Shown here: piece by piece, positions 53,730 through 63,624 of the stretch | Layout: each line of letters begins with the position of its first letter | How positions within the stretch are numbered: position 1 is the stretch's first letter | Source: Moellerella wisconsensis ATCC 35017 | Lineage (GTDB): Bacteria > Pseudomonadota > Gammaproteobacteria > Enterobacterales > Enterobacteriaceae | Reading direction: 5' to 3' | Length of the DNA: 64,000 nt | Assembly: GCF_001294465.1 (NCBI RefSeq) | Contig: NZ_LGAA01000002.1 | Span: 124,001-188,000 of the forward strand | Made by a program: the position numbers and the translations under genes | Notes under the pieces: model-generated | Told to the model about the DNA's origin: nothing | What the model saw: only the letters and a program-made list of their open reading frames with translations | Database searches by the model: none

Positions 53730-54008
53730 TTATATACTGCAATGAAAAATAAGTTGCCCATTTAATTCTTCTTGTGCATCAATCATCAATTCAATAATGT
53801 CTGAAAACAGCCCCCATTGAGACTGATCAAGCTGGCGAAAGACAATACGTATCGGCAATTCAATTTCGCCATTAAGCATATCCCACAGCGCATCCAAATT
53901 ATGTCCAAACCACTCAGGTAACTGAAAACGTTGCTGAAATTGTTGATAAAAATCAGCGATACTGTCTATATAGTCAAAATCAAAAACTTCAGTTCGGCAG
54001 ATATCCAT
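53730..54008 (-). CDS. Barstar-family ribonuclease inhibitor
   Basis: Cytoplasmic barstar-like inhibitor of 92 residues. It resembles Bacillus barstar and E. coli YhcO: a start with FDFDYIDSIADFYQQF, the inhibitory helix region LPEWFGHNLDALWDMLNGEIELP with the Asp residues that plug the barnase active site, and IDAQEELNG near the end. No signal peptide. It lies 7 bases after the secreted barnase-like gene on the same strand, the canonical toxin-inhibitor arrangement that protects the producer. Confidence 0.93.
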   Translation of the reverse strand: MDICRTEVFDFDYIDSIADFYQQFQQRFQLPEWFGHNLDALWDMLNGEIELPIRIVFRQLDQSQWGLFSDIIELMIDAQEELNGQLIFHCSI

Positions 54009-54015
54009 AACTAAC

Positions 54016-54504
54016 TCATTTAACTTGATTAAAGGATTTATAATGGTCTTTACTGAGATAAATCATACCGTCAGAGGAATAAAGTAAGCGATCGGCACCT
54101 CGGTGCCCACAGCGATAATTAATATCGGCTTCATACCATTGTCGATGAGGGGCTATCGGTAAACGTTTTTCCCGATTTAAAAATTTATCTCCCCCAATGG
54201 CTTTCCCCGGCATCACTTCACACAGATTGCCCACACGAGGATCCCAGCCATTCTGACGCGCGACTTTCTTGGTAATATAAAACTCAGGCAATCGTTGGTA
54301 TTTCTCAACATAGCTCACCACTGATTTTTCTGCCGTTAGCTGATCAATCTTTTGTGATTTATTATCTCTCAACGCTTGCTCAGGTGGGGATATCGGACGC
54401 AATGATTGCTCGGTTGTTTGCAAATCACTGCCTTTAAAATACAAGCTCACGGCGATTAAAACTGCCATAATTAGCATAGAAATAAGCCGCTTATTAAACT
54501 TCAT
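54016..54504 (-). CDS. Secreted barnase-family guanyl-specific ribonuclease
   Basis: N1/T1-family endoribonuclease of 162 residues. An N-terminal signal peptide or anchor (residues 7-22) is followed by a linker and the catalytic domain from about 60. Barnase motifs are LPEFYITKKVARQNGWDP and GKAIGGDKFLNREKRLP. Active-site residues are all present: Glu125 (YEADINY), Arg135 and Arg139 (GHRGADR) and His154 (KDHYKSF). Cys95 and Cys132 are extra to Bacillus barnase and could form a disulfide in the periplasm. It probably acts outside the cytoplasm, for RNA scavenging or competition; which is not known. The inhibitor gene follows directly. Confidence 0.93.
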   Translation of the reverse strand: MKFNKRLISMLIMAVLIAVSLYFKGSDLQTTEQSLRPISPPEQALRDNKSQKIDQLTAEKSVVSYVEKYQRLPEFYITKKVARQNGWDPRVGNLCEVMPGKAIGGDKFLNREKRLPIAPHRQWYEADINYRCGHRGADRLLYSSDGMIYLSKDHYKSFNQVK

Positions 54505-54636
54505 AATATGTTTTTTATCCTAAATAATCTGTAAGTATAGGGTGCCGAGCACACCGCCACCATAGCGGTGGCTCAATCCCTAAAACCTACCAATAAAACC
54601 AGTCAATATCCATAAACTAAACAACAGAGAAACGAA

Positions 54637-56082
54637 TTAAGCTGTACCACCGACAGTAATTTGATCTAACTTCAGTGTGGGTTGCCCCACACCGACCGGT
54701 AAACTTTGCCCTTCCTTACCGCAAACACCTACACCTTTATCCAGTGCTAAGTCATTGCCCACCATAGATATTTGCTGCATAGCTTCATGACCGGCACCGA
54801 TAAGTGTCGCCCCTTTTACTGGCTTAGTTATTTTGCCATTTTCAATTAAATAAGCTTCTGACGTTGAAAACACGAACTTACCCGAGGTAATATCGACCTG
54901 TCCACCGGCAAAATTCGGCGCATAAATACCTTTATCAACACTAGCAATAATATCAGCAGGTGATGATTCTCCGGCTAACATATAAGTATTGGTCATGCGT
55001 GGCATAGGTAGATGGGCATAAGATTCTCGTCGTGCGTTACCGGTAGGCACGGTTCCCATCAGTCTAGCATTCAGCTTATCTTGCATATAACCTTTCAAAA
55101 TACCATTTTCAATCAATAGATTGCATTGTCCCGGTACCCCTTCATCATCGATAGCTAATGAACCTCGACGCCCAAAGAGCGTGCCATCGTCAACGATTGA
55201 ACACAATTCAGAAGCAACTTTCTCGCCGATTTGACCACTGAAAACAGAGCTGCCACGGCGATTAAAATCGCCTTCTAGACCATGCCCTACCGCTTCATGC
55301 AATAAAACCCCCGGCCAACCTGCACCTAATACTACCGGCATCGTTCCTGCAGGTGCGGCGATCGCCGTTAAATTGAGCAATGCCATACGTACCGCTTCAC
55401 GAGCATATTGCTCGGCTAAAATTTGTCCGTCATGTATTTCAAGAAAATAATCGTACCCCGAGCGAGCGCCACCGCCACTGCCGCCGCGTTCCCTTTTGCC
55501 ATCATCTTCGACTAAAACGCTAACCGATAAGCGAACTAATGGGCGAACATCGGCAGCCAATGTACCATCAGTCGCTGCCACAAGAACTTGTTCGTAAATT
55601 CCGGTTAAACTAGCATTTACTTCGATAACGCGAGGATCTTCTGCTCGGGCTATTTGATCAACTCGGTGTAATAAACCTATTTTTTCTTCGCGGGATAAAC
55701 TATTCAGCGGATCAAGTAATGGATATAACGGTTTATAATTCACTTCACCTAAGATCTGAGCCTTGCCATTGCCACGCTCAGAAACAATACTTCGTGCTGC
55801 ATGTGCACTTTGTTGTAACGCAAGTAAATTGATTTGATCCGCATACGCGAAACCGGTTTTTTCACCACTAATCGCTCGGACACCAACGCCTTGATCGATA
55901 TTATAAGAACCATCTTTAATAATACGATCTTCTAAGATCCACGCTTCGTGATAGCTAGATTGAAAATACAAATCGGCATAATCCAAACGGCGTTCAGATA
56001 ATAGACCTAAAACATCAGCTAATTTTTGTTGATCGAGGTGGTTCACGGTTAGCAAATTTTCGCTAACAAAGGCTAAACTCAT
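54637..56082 (-). CDS. tldD: Metalloprotease subunit TldD
   Basis: Zinc-bearing half of the TldD/E (PmbA) protease acting on unfolded peptides. 481 residues: N-terminal domain, then the catalytic helix [15 protein letters not shown] with the HExxxH motif (His262, Glu263, His267), and the third ligand near Cys455 ([18 protein letters not shown]). Partner gene pmbA is 2 kb away on the same strand. Upstream is the nitrilase gene (5-base gap), giving a yhdP-nit-tldD transcript. Confidence 0.97.
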   Translation of the reverse strand: MSLAFVSENLLTVNHLDQQKLADVLGLLSERRLDYADLYFQSSYHEAWILEDRIIKDGSYNIDQGVGVRAISGEKTGFAYADQINLLALQQSAHAARSIVSERGNGKAQILGEVNYKPLYPLLDPLNSLSREEKIGLLHRVDQIARAEDPRVIEVNASLTGIYEQVLVAATDGTLAADVRPLVRLSVSVLVEDDGKRERGGSGGGARSGYDYFLEIHDGQILAEQYAREAVRMALLNLTAIAAPAGTMPVVLGAGWPGVLLHEAVGHGLEGDFNRRGSSVFSGQIGEKVASELCSIVDDGTLFGRRGSLAIDDEGVPGQCNLLIENGILKGYMQDKLNARLMGTVPTGNARRESYAHLPMPRMTNTYMLAGESSPADIIASVDKGIYAPNFAGGQVDITSGKFVFSTSEAYLIENGKITKPVKGATLIGAGHEAMQQISMVGNDLALDKGVGVCGKEGQSLPVGVGQPTLKLDQITVGGTA

Positions 56083-56087
56083 AATTA

Positions 56088-56948
56088 TTACTCTTTAGTA
56101 GTTGATTCTTTGTTTATCAGTGATGTCAGATGAGGGCGAAAACGATTATGTTTTACCACTTTAATCTGCTCACGCATGACTTCGAGACTATCGACACGCA
56201 GATTGAGCTCTAAGGCTGAAACCGCATCAACATTTTTCTTTAATACTTTACCCCAGCCATCGACTGCCAAAGTATGCCCCCAAGTTTTACGAGTACCATG
56301 TACACCCACTTGCGCCGGAGCAACAATAATACATTGGTTTTCTATCGCTCTGGCTCGCAGTAACGGCTCCCAATGAGCTTTTCCAGTTAGACGCGTAAAT
56401 GCGGCTGGCACAGAAATAATCTCAGCACCTTGCTCACGCAGTGCCTGAAATAAGCCAGGGAAGCGCAGATCATAACAGATTGTCATGCCAAGGCGTCCCA
56501 CTGGAGTATCTACTACCGTGATATGTTCACCACGCTGATAAATAGATGATTCATTATATGTACCTTGTTCATCTGTAATACTTACATCGAACATATGGAT
56601 TTTATCGTAACGCGCTTGAATATTGCCTTTTTCATCAAATAGTAAGCTACTACTGGTGATTTTTTCCGCATTTTCACGACTGACCAGCGGCATCGAACCA
56701 ATTAAAATCCAAACATTATAACGCTTGGCTAGTTCACTAACGGCGGCTTGTAATGGGCCTTGGCCTTCAATTTCGGCTCGCTTTTTATAGGTTGCGGCAT
56801 CGGCGAATAACAGCGCATTCTCGGGGGTCATGACTAACTTAACTGAGCTGGGTAACTGTTTGATTTGCTGCTCAATTTGCGCTAAATTATGCTGAGTATT
56901 TCTACCGCTGCATAATTGTAAAAGTGCAACATTGACATTTTTCATCAC
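56088..56948 (-). CDS. Carbon-nitrogen hydrolase (nitrilase superfamily, Nit1-like amidase)
   Basis: A 286-residue nitrilase-superfamily amidase. The Glu-Lys-Cys triad is visible: [10 protein letters not shown] (Glu43-like), [11 protein letters not shown] (Lys) and [13 protein letters not shown] (Cys). This sub-group resembles deaminated-glutathione amidases (Nit1). The start codon overlaps the yhdP stop (ATGA), and the first ATG is followed by a second. Position between yhdP and tldD is seen in Yersinia and other relatives; in E. coli no such gene stands here. Confidence 0.9.
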   Translation of the reverse strand: MMKNVNVALLQLCSGRNTQHNLAQIEQQIKQLPSSVKLVMTPENALLFADAATYKKRAEIEGQGPLQAAVSELAKRYNVWILIGSMPLVSRENAEKITSSSLLFDEKGNIQARYDKIHMFDVSITDEQGTYNESSIYQRGEHITVVDTPVGRLGMTICYDLRFPGLFQALREQGAEIISVPAAFTRLTGKAHWEPLLRARAIENQCIIVAPAQVGVHGTRKTWGHTLAVDGWGKVLKKNVDAVSALELNLRVDSLEVMREQIKVVKHNRFRPHLTSLINKESTTKE

Positions 56949-59900
56949 TTCTCATTCTCCTTAAGCTGTCGCAGCACCTCATCAATCTTAGGCTCATCTA
57001 AGCTACCGGTAATATGATAGCGAATAACGGAGATTTTACTCCATAATGGCCCAAAGACTTTGCTGGCTGCAAAAACCGCCGCCCCGACAATCGGATTTAC
57101 GGCGAAAGCAGTGGCAACACCTACAGTCGCAGATAATTCAGGCGTTACAACGACTTCCATATTGATCTTTCTTTGTAACAGATTAATTTGACCCGATAAT
57201 TTAATATCCGCAATTAAACCATCGATAAATGTATTTTCAGTACTTAATACACCTTTCGTTAGTTTAGCTGTTGCTTTGATCGAATCAAAATTGAAGTCAT
57301 TACTAAACGTATCACGAAAATCAAAGCGAAGTTTGCGTAACAATGCATCAAAACTCATTAAGCGCAATAATCGCCCTGCATTACCGCCGCCCATTTCAGA
57401 AATCGCACCTTTGCCTAATTGGGCAGTTAACAGCCCATTAAGAGAGGACACATCAGGTGACCACGGTGTGTCTCGCCAATTAACATCAAATTCAATAACA
57501 TAAGGCGATTCAATAATTGGCACTAATACCCCATAATAAGCGGCAGTATCATCAAAACGTTCACCTTGCAGCGTTCCCGCCAGCTGAGTTTTATTTTCGG
57601 ATCCACTTTGCCATATTGCATCTAGCTTTAATTGAGTTGCGCTGTTATTTAACGTCCCGCCAGTGAGCTGCAAAGTATGACCTTTAGGCTGTAACGTAGC
57701 CGTAATTTGACCTAATTTATAACCACTAATCCAACACTCTCGGCACAATACATTAAGGGTTGGCCAACTGGCAAAATGGTAGATTTGAGAGGCAGAATTT
57801 ACTGTTTTATCCGAGGTCGGTGTTAATGTGCTCAGTGGATTAAAGTAAAGGTAATCAATCGCTAATTGCCAATATTTATCATGTGGCATATTCAGGCTGG
57901 CTCGAATATCGGGGCTATTAGCCTGTAGCGAAAACCCGGAAGCTGTTTGATCAACCGTTAACGCAAGTTGCTTCCACTGCTGCCCGCCAAGTGTTATCGA
58001 AGGAGTGGTGAACTTTATAGTATGTGGATAATCGAAACGCATATCTCCCGCTTTACTGGCTGGCGTATCAATATCAAGCTGACCGAGCAGCATTAGCCAC
58101 TTAGGATCGCTAATTTCAGGTAAATCAATCTGTAATAATGACGATTTAGGCAGTTGAGGAATGGTATCTTTCCAAGGTGAAATTTGCCCTTTCAGCAAAC
58201 TCACTTGCTGGTTACCTAATTGCCATTCACTATTAAAACCTATCAGCTTGCCAATATCGCCATAAATAGCGAGCTGTTCGGTGCTACCTTGAGCCTGTGC
58301 GCTTAGCGTTTTTAGTTTACTTAATAACTGAGGATCGATATCAGAAAATTGGTGCTTAAGCTGGCTGATATCGCTATTTAGCTGAATATCTAATGCTGTT
58401 TTTGTCCCCGCGTGCTCAGGGATAGTTATTCCTACCGTGCTTTGCCAATCAATTTTACCTTGCAGTTTTTGGCGTAGATTTTCCGGAATAGCATTAATTT
58501 TTTCTGCTAACCAATGACCCGCCAATTGAATATCAACTTGATAGTGTTTCTTTTTTTCGTGTGTAGTAAAACTTAAATCGATCGGTTGGCCAAACCAAGA
58601 CCCCTGCAGTGTGTTACTGGTTAAATTACCATTCACAAAAGAAAACTGTCCTGAAACCTGCTTTAGCTGACTATCGATCGATTTAATATAAATATCATTA
58701 TGATTTAATTTAACGGTTCCCTCGGCAACTACCTGCTTTTCCGGTTCTAAAGGAATAGATAATGCAAGAGAGCCAGCCACATTACCGTCAATTTGCAATA
58801 TATCTAAGGTTTCACCAATCGACTCTTTCATCGGTGATAACATAAAATAATCATGAATTTGCTGACCGGTTCCAGCAATATTTGCATTAATTTTCAGCAT
58901 TGAATCGGCATAATCAGCGATATCAGCATGCACATCGGTGGCGATCGCTTTATCTAATTTCAATGTTGGCGCTGACATAAATAGGCCTTGGCGCTGGAAA
59001 TTTAAATCGATATCCAAATTAAAAATTGCCGGCCAGTGAGGATCATATTCAAAGGTTGCATCGCGTAAAGGCACAAAGACCTGAAATTGACCATTATTTT
59101 GATAAAACGGAAAATCTTCTGGTGAGCCTCTAAATAATAAACTGGCTTCATCCACTCGACCTGCAATAATGGCTGAAGTTAGATAATTAGCCAGATCTTG
59201 CCCCATCAATGTCTGAGGAAAATAGCGCCACGCTTGCCCAGCATCGTCTAAGCGGATGCCTGCCAGTATATTTAAATCTGGCTTTTGTTGTCCTTGCTGC
59301 TGATAACGAAATTGACCATTAACCCACAGAGAAGTGGCCTGAATATCGAGTTTATCACTCCACAATTCAAAGTTATCTTCAAGCGCACGCCAAAAAATAT
59401 GCCCGCGCGCTTTAGTTATATTCAATGGCTTGGCAAACATAGGTTTATCAGACTCAGACATAGGTTGGTAATCAATTTCTCCGTCAGCCACAGAAAAAGA
59501 AACCACTCCACGCTGCTTATCACCAACTAAGACGCCACTAAAGCCATTCATTGATGGCAATGACTTCCATTTTTTCCAACTTACATCATGCCAATCCATA
59601 TCAATTTGGGTATGCTCTGGCATATCAGGGGTCAAATCGACGGCAAAGCTGCTAATTAGCCCCATTGGTTGACGATGTTGCCAATCTTGAACCATCTCCG
59701 GTGTCAAAAATGAGAAGGTAGGTAATATCTCACTTAAGCGTTCGAGCTGAATATTTTTAGCCCGAATACGCCAGTGATCATTGTGTTTATATTTACTTGA
59801 GCTTGGTAAATACAATACCGAGAGGCTTCCCATTGGCCAAATATATTCGTCAGTTTTTACCGTGTCTAGCTCAGGAATATCAAATAACCAGCCATTGCCT

Positions 59901-60787
59901 TGACGGCGCATTCGCAGTAATAAATCATTAACCTGAAGATTATGGGCTGCGTGATCCATCTCCCAGTTAGCCTCACCTTGACGTAGCTGTAATAAGCCAC
60001 TTTGAATACGGCTATCTTTCAACGTTACCCATGATGACAGACTAAAATTAGCATCCTGCAATCCACTATTATCGCGCAACCAACGGCTAAGCCATGGCTG
60101 CATATCGATATTATCTGCCTGCAAATAGATGGTGCCATCACTCAAAATGTCATTTTTGTCAGTTAAATCTAATTTAACTTGTAAAAAACCATGCTGTTTA
60201 TTAATAGTTTCAAGGCTAACGTATCCCTGAGCGCGATGACGACCAGGCTGATTTAGCCAAGACAATTCAGGCAATAATAAGGTAGTTTTTTGTTCTGAAG
60301 GAGTAAGAAACGAAATTTGACTATTTTTGAGCGTAAAATTATCAAACTTACGTAAAAATAGATCATCAAAACTGCCAAACTGCTGATCGGTATCGAGTGG
60401 CGAGTCTTTATCGAGAGGAACTTTATAATCGACGTTCAATTGATAAAAGGTTAGATCACGAAAACGCCAACGTAGCGAGAATAATGAGCGCCAAACATCA
60501 AGTTCAATTGAAATTTTCTCTGCATCCGCATCCAGCATATCGCTACGAATAACCACTTGATTAATGGTTAAACTGGGGCCAAATGAATGCCATGCAGCAT
60601 CTAAATGACCAATTTCAATCGGAATACCTGAAGTTTGCTCAAATCTTGCAGCAATTTGTGTACGATAATCATTGATATAAGGCAGAAAAAAACGCAGTCC
60701 ACTGAGCAATAATGCACAGATAATCAGTACCAAAGCGGCTGTCACCAACATAATTTTGGGCAGTCGTTTCACCAGCCTCTCCTTCAT
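56945..60787 (-). CDS. yhdP: AsmA-like lipid transport protein YhdP
   Basis: Very large AsmA-family protein anchored in the inner membrane that bridges the periplasm and moves phospholipids to the outer membrane, partly redundant with TamB and YdbH. 1280 residues (E. coli 1266): membrane anchor at 13-35 (VTAALVLIICALLLSGLRFF), a long beta-rich groove region, and the C-terminal AsmA-like 2 domain with LLRLMSFDALLRKLRFDFRDTF and NPIVGAAVFAASKVFGP. Separate operons link it with rng upstream (182-base gap). Confidence 0.96.
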   Translation of the reverse strand: MKERLVKRLPKIMLVTAALVLIICALLLSGLRFFLPYINDYRTQIAARFEQTSGIPIEIGHLDAAWHSFGPSLTINQVVIRSDMLDADAEKISIELDVWRSLFSLRWRFRDLTFYQLNVDYKVPLDKDSPLDTDQQFGSFDDLFLRKFDNFTLKNSQISFLTPSEQKTTLLLPELSWLNQPGRHRAQGYVSLETINKQHGFLQVKLDLTDKNDILSDGTIYLQADNIDMQPWLSRWLRDNSGLQDANFSLSSWVTLKDSRIQSGLLQLRQGEANWEMDHAAHNLQVNDLLLRMRRQGNGWLFDIPELDTVKTDEYIWPMGSLSVLYLPSSSKYKHNDHWRIRAKNIQLERLSEILPTFSFLTPEMVQDWQHRQPMGLISSFAVDLTPDMPEHTQIDMDWHDVSWKKWKSLPSMNGFSGVLVGDKQRGVVSFSVADGEIDYQPMSESDKPMFAKPLNITKARGHIFWRALEDNFELWSDKLDIQATSLWVNGQFRYQQQGQQKPDLNILAGIRLDDAGQAWRYFPQTLMGQDLANYLTSAIIAGRVDEASLLFRGSPEDFPFYQNNGQFQVFVPLRDATFEYDPHWPAIFNLDIDLNFQRQGLFMSAPTLKLDKAIATDVHADIADYADSMLKINANIAGTGQQIHDYFMLSPMKESIGETLDILQIDGNVAGSLALSIPLEPEKQVVAEGTVKLNHNDIYIKSIDSQLKQVSGQFSFVNGNLTSNTLQGSWFGQPIDLSFTTHEKKKHYQVDIQLAGHWLAEKINAIPENLRQKLQGKIDWQSTVGITIPEHAGTKTALDIQLNSDISQLKHQFSDIDPQLLSKLKTLSAQAQGSTEQLAIYGDIGKLIGFNSEWQLGNQQVSLLKGQISPWKDTIPQLPKSSLLQIDLPEISDPKWLMLLGQLDIDTPASKAGDMRFDYPHTIKFTTPSITLGGQQWKQLALTVDQTASGFSLQANSPDIRASLNMPHDKYWQLAIDYLYFNPLSTLTPTSDKTVNSASQIYHFASWPTLNVLCRECWISGYKLGQITATLQPKGHTLQLTGGTLNNSATQLKLDAIWQSGSENKTQLAGTLQGERFDDTAAYYGVLVPIIESPYVIEFDVNWRDTPWSPDVSSLNGLLTAQLGKGAISEMGGGNAGRLLRLMSFDALLRKLRFDFRDTFSNDFNFDSIKATAKLTKGVLSTENTFIDGLIADIKLSGQINLLQRKINMEVVVTPELSATVGVATAFAVNPIVGAAVFAASKVFGPLWSKISVIRYHITGSLDEPKIDEVLRQLKENEK

Positions 60788-60950
60788 GAATGCCGCTGTA
60801 AGCTAAATAATTAATGCGACAATAATAAAATTATTCCATCTTCTCAAGAGCGTAATCTATTCTCGCTATCAAGATAAATGGAATAAAACCCGCTGGCTGC
60901 AATCTAAAACAAGGCTAATTAATACATGCAGTTGATTTTTATCATTTCGA

Positions 60951-60987
60951 CATTATTGCTACGTCATTACTACATCATTACTACATC
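60951..60987. repeat. 11-bp tandem repeats at the rng stop codon
   Basis: Units CATTATTGCTA, CGTCATTACTA, CATCATTACTA and the partial CATC lie head to tail on the plus strand. The rng stop codon (60970-60972) and the codons for Val-Met-Met fall inside the array; copies continue past the stop. Confidence 0.85.
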
Positions 60988-62439
60988 AAAACGTTCTTGG
61001 CTGTATAGCGGTTCGACTTGAACTTTAACTTGTTTGCCGACAAAAATTTCCACTTCAGCTAACGCATGGGATTCATCACCCGTCAGCACATCGACCACTG
61101 ATTTTGCGGCGTAAACTAGAAAACGATCGGCGTCAATAGAACGATGAACCCGTACAATTTCACGTAATATTTCATAGCACACGGTTTCAACCGATTTTAC
61201 CGTACCTCGTCCTTGGCAACTTGGGCAGCAATCACAAAGAACATGTTCGAGGCTTTCTCTAGTACGCTTGCGAGTCATTTCCACCAACCCCAATTGGGAA
61301 AAGCCATTGATGGTAGTTTTCACTTTATCTTTGCTAAGCGCTTGTTCTAAAGATGCCAGTACACGACGACGATGTTCTGCATCAATCATATCAATAAAAT
61401 CAATAATAATAATACCGCCCAAATTACGCAGACGTAATTGCCGTGCAATCGCCTGAGTGGCTTCAACATTGGTATTAAAAATAGTTTCTTCTAAATTACG
61501 ATGCCCAACAAATGCACCGGTATTAATATCTATCGTAGTCATGGCTTCGGTTTGGTCAATAATTAGATAACCACCAGACTTCAATTCAACTTTACGTTCT
61601 AATGCTCGCTGAATTTCATTTTCAACATCATACAAATCAAAAATAGGCTGATTCCCCTGATAAAGCTCTAATTTAGCTGTCATTTCAGGGACATACTCAG
61701 CAATAAACTCTTGCAGTTGTTCGTGAGTTAAACGTGAATCGACTCGAATTCTATCCAGTGCAGCGCCAGCAAAATCACGAATAATACGATGAGCTAAAGC
61801 TAACTCACCGTAAATTTTGGTCCGTGTGACATTACGCTTTTTACGCTCAATCACTTTTGTCCATAAGCGTTTAAGGAACGCAGCATCTTGGCGTAATTCT
61901 TCTTCGCCGACGCCTTCAGCCGCAGTACGAATAATAAATCCGCCATTTTCGTCACAATATTCGGCAACTATTTGCTTTAATCTTTCACGCTCAGATTCAC
62001 TGTCAATACGCTGAGAAACCCCGACATGTGAAGCGCCCGGCATAAAAACTAAATAACGCGAGGGCAAGGTAATATCGGTAGTTAAACGCGCGCCTTTGGT
62101 TCCTAAAGGATCTTTAACCACCTGAACAATAAGATCTTGCCCCTGCTTGACTAATTCAGCGATATCACGAACATGAAAGTTTTTTTGTTCTTCACCAGCA
62201 ATACATTCAGTATGCGGCATAATATCGGAAGCATGTAAAAAAGCGGCTTTATCGAGGCCAATATCAACAAAGGCCGCCTGCATTCCAGGAAGCACCCGGC
62301 TCACACGGCCTTTGTAAATATTGCCAACAATTCCTCTTTTGGCTTCGCGTTCAATATGGATCTCTTGCAGTATCCCGCCGTCAATATAGGCAACTCGCGT
62401 CTCAGATGGTGTGATATTTACTAACAATTCAGCGGTCAT
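60970..62439 (-). CDS. rng: Ribonuclease G
   Basis: Endoribonuclease related to RNase E; matures the 16S rRNA 5' end and degrades some mRNAs. 489 residues, the E. coli length. Domains: S1 RNA-binding (about 38-120, GNIYKGRVSRVLPGMQAAFVDIG), RNase-H-like and DNase-I-like part with IDINTGAFVGHRN and IIIDFIDMIDAEHRRRVL, and the Zn-link CDCCPSCQGRG. The C-terminus ends DVVMM as in E. coli; its stop lies within a tandem repeat. The ATG overlaps the maf stop (TAATG). Confidence 0.97.
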   Translation of the reverse strand: MTAELLVNITPSETRVAYIDGGILQEIHIEREAKRGIVGNIYKGRVSRVLPGMQAAFVDIGLDKAAFLHASDIMPHTECIAGEEQKNFHVRDIAELVKQGQDLIVQVVKDPLGTKGARLTTDITLPSRYLVFMPGASHVGVSQRIDSESERERLKQIVAEYCDENGGFIIRTAAEGVGEEELRQDAAFLKRLWTKVIERKKRNVTRTKIYGELALAHRIIRDFAGAALDRIRVDSRLTHEQLQEFIAEYVPEMTAKLELYQGNQPIFDLYDVENEIQRALERKVELKSGGYLIIDQTEAMTTIDINTGAFVGHRNLEETIFNTNVEATQAIARQLRLRNLGGIIIIDFIDMIDAEHRRRVLASLEQALSKDKVKTTINGFSQLGLVEMTRKRTRESLEHVLCDCCPSCQGRGTVKSVETVCYEILREIVRVHRSIDADRFLVYAAKSVVDVLTGDESHALAEVEIFVGKQVKVQVEPLYSQERFDVVMM

Positions 62440-63023
62440 TATTTTCCCTTACCATCAATTAGCGCTAAAAATCGCTCAATTAATTCTTCTGTTTCGACTA
62501 GCGGTAAGCCAACAACGGCATGATAGCTGCCATTAATTTTCCGTACGAAACGCCCACCGAGCCCTTGAATACCATAAGCACCCGCTTTATCCATCGGTTC
62601 ACCACTCGCAATATAATCCTGTATTTCTAATTTTGATAAATCGCGGAAGGTCACATCAGTCACAATTAATTGTGATAATAATTGTTTTGAGTTAGAAACT
62701 GCGATGGCCGTCATCACTTGGTGAGTTTGCCCTGATAATAACGCAAGGATCTCAGCCGCATGCTGTTTATCTCTCGGTTTTTCTAGAATATTTTGATGTA
62801 ATACAACGATAGTATCTGCCCCTAGCACCGGGTAATCATAAGGCGCAATAGCCACTCCTGCCTGTGATTTTTCGATAGCTAATCTTTGGACGTACTGCTG
62901 AGGGGTTTCTCCGAACCCCCATTCTTCGATAACCGAGGGACGTAAGATATCGCATTGATAATTTAATAACCCGATCAGCTCACGCCTTCTTGGTGAACCA
63001 GAAGCCAAATAAATACAGCTCAT
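62439..63023 (-). CDS. yhdE: Maf-family dTTP/UTP pyrophosphatase YhdE
   Basis: Hydrolyses dTTP, UTP and modified pyrimidine nucleotides; Maf homologues influence septation. 194 residues (E. coli 197): [15 protein letters not shown] at the start, [53 protein letters not shown]. Lies between mreD and rng, in the conserved mreCD-maf-rng order, coupled to rng by TAATG. Confidence 0.96.
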   Translation of the reverse strand: MSCIYLASGSPRRRELIGLLNYQCDILRPSVIEEWGFGETPQQYVQRLAIEKSQAGVAIAPYDYPVLGADTIVVLHQNILEKPRDKQHAAEILALLSGQTHQVMTAIAVSNSKQLLSQLIVTDVTFRDLSKLEIQDYIASGEPMDKAGAYGIQGLGGRFVRKINGSYHAVVGLPLVETEELIERFLALIDGKGK

Positions 63024-63082
63024 TATTTTTAGTCCCTTTTATAAATATTTTCAATGCTATATTTTTAATGCGATATATCAAG

Positions 63083-63571
63083 TTAATAAACGGAGAATTG
63101 ACGACGAACTTTTCGTAGTAATAAAAATAACCATGGCCACAGAATACCATTGACCACACTATTCCAAAATACTTGAGGATGAAACAAAACTTGAGATGAA
63201 ACAAACTCGGCCCAGAAAACCGTAAAATCTAAAATAATAGTCAGACCAATAATCACCAATGATTGCTGCCATAGTGCCATATTACGCAGTAATTGATGTT
63301 TATAAGCCACTAAATAGCAGATAATACTGTACGCCAGTGCATTAACGCCCAAAGCTGCCCCTTGGATTAAATCGACTACGATCCCCAAGAAAAAGCTGGT
63401 TCCCACACTGACCCGATGGGGTAAGGCCATCACCCAATATATTAAAATTAGCAGTAACCAAGATGGCCGATAATATGCCAGAAATTCAGGCCAAGGCATG
63501 ATCTGCAAAATAATGGCAATAAAAAAAGATAACCAAATGATCCCACGACCATTTCCGCGGTATTCATTCAT
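63083..63571 (-). CDS. mreD: Rod shape-determining protein MreD
   Basis: Inner-membrane protein of the elongasome. 162 residues with five to six hydrophobic helices ([58 protein letters not shown], and two further). The [17 protein letters not shown] part is well conserved. Downstream of mreC and upstream of maf on the same strand. Confidence 0.96.
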   Translation of the reverse strand: MNEYRGNGRGIIWLSFFIAIILQIMPWPEFLAYYRPSWLLLILIYWVMALPHRVSVGTSFFLGIVVDLIQGAALGVNALAYSIICYLVAYKHQLLRNMALWQQSLVIIGLTIILDFTVFWAEFVSSQVLFHPQVFWNSVVNGILWPWLFLLLRKVRRQFSVY

Positions 63572-63624
63572 TAGTTTTTATCCTTTATACCCAAAATTCA
63601 TTGATGATAGCCCTTTATTAGACA

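Noticed and set aside
54016-54504. Idea that the barnase-like protein is a contact-dependent toxin tip
   Set aside because: The protein is short with its own signal segment; no large adhesin, VgrG or Rhs partner lies nearby.
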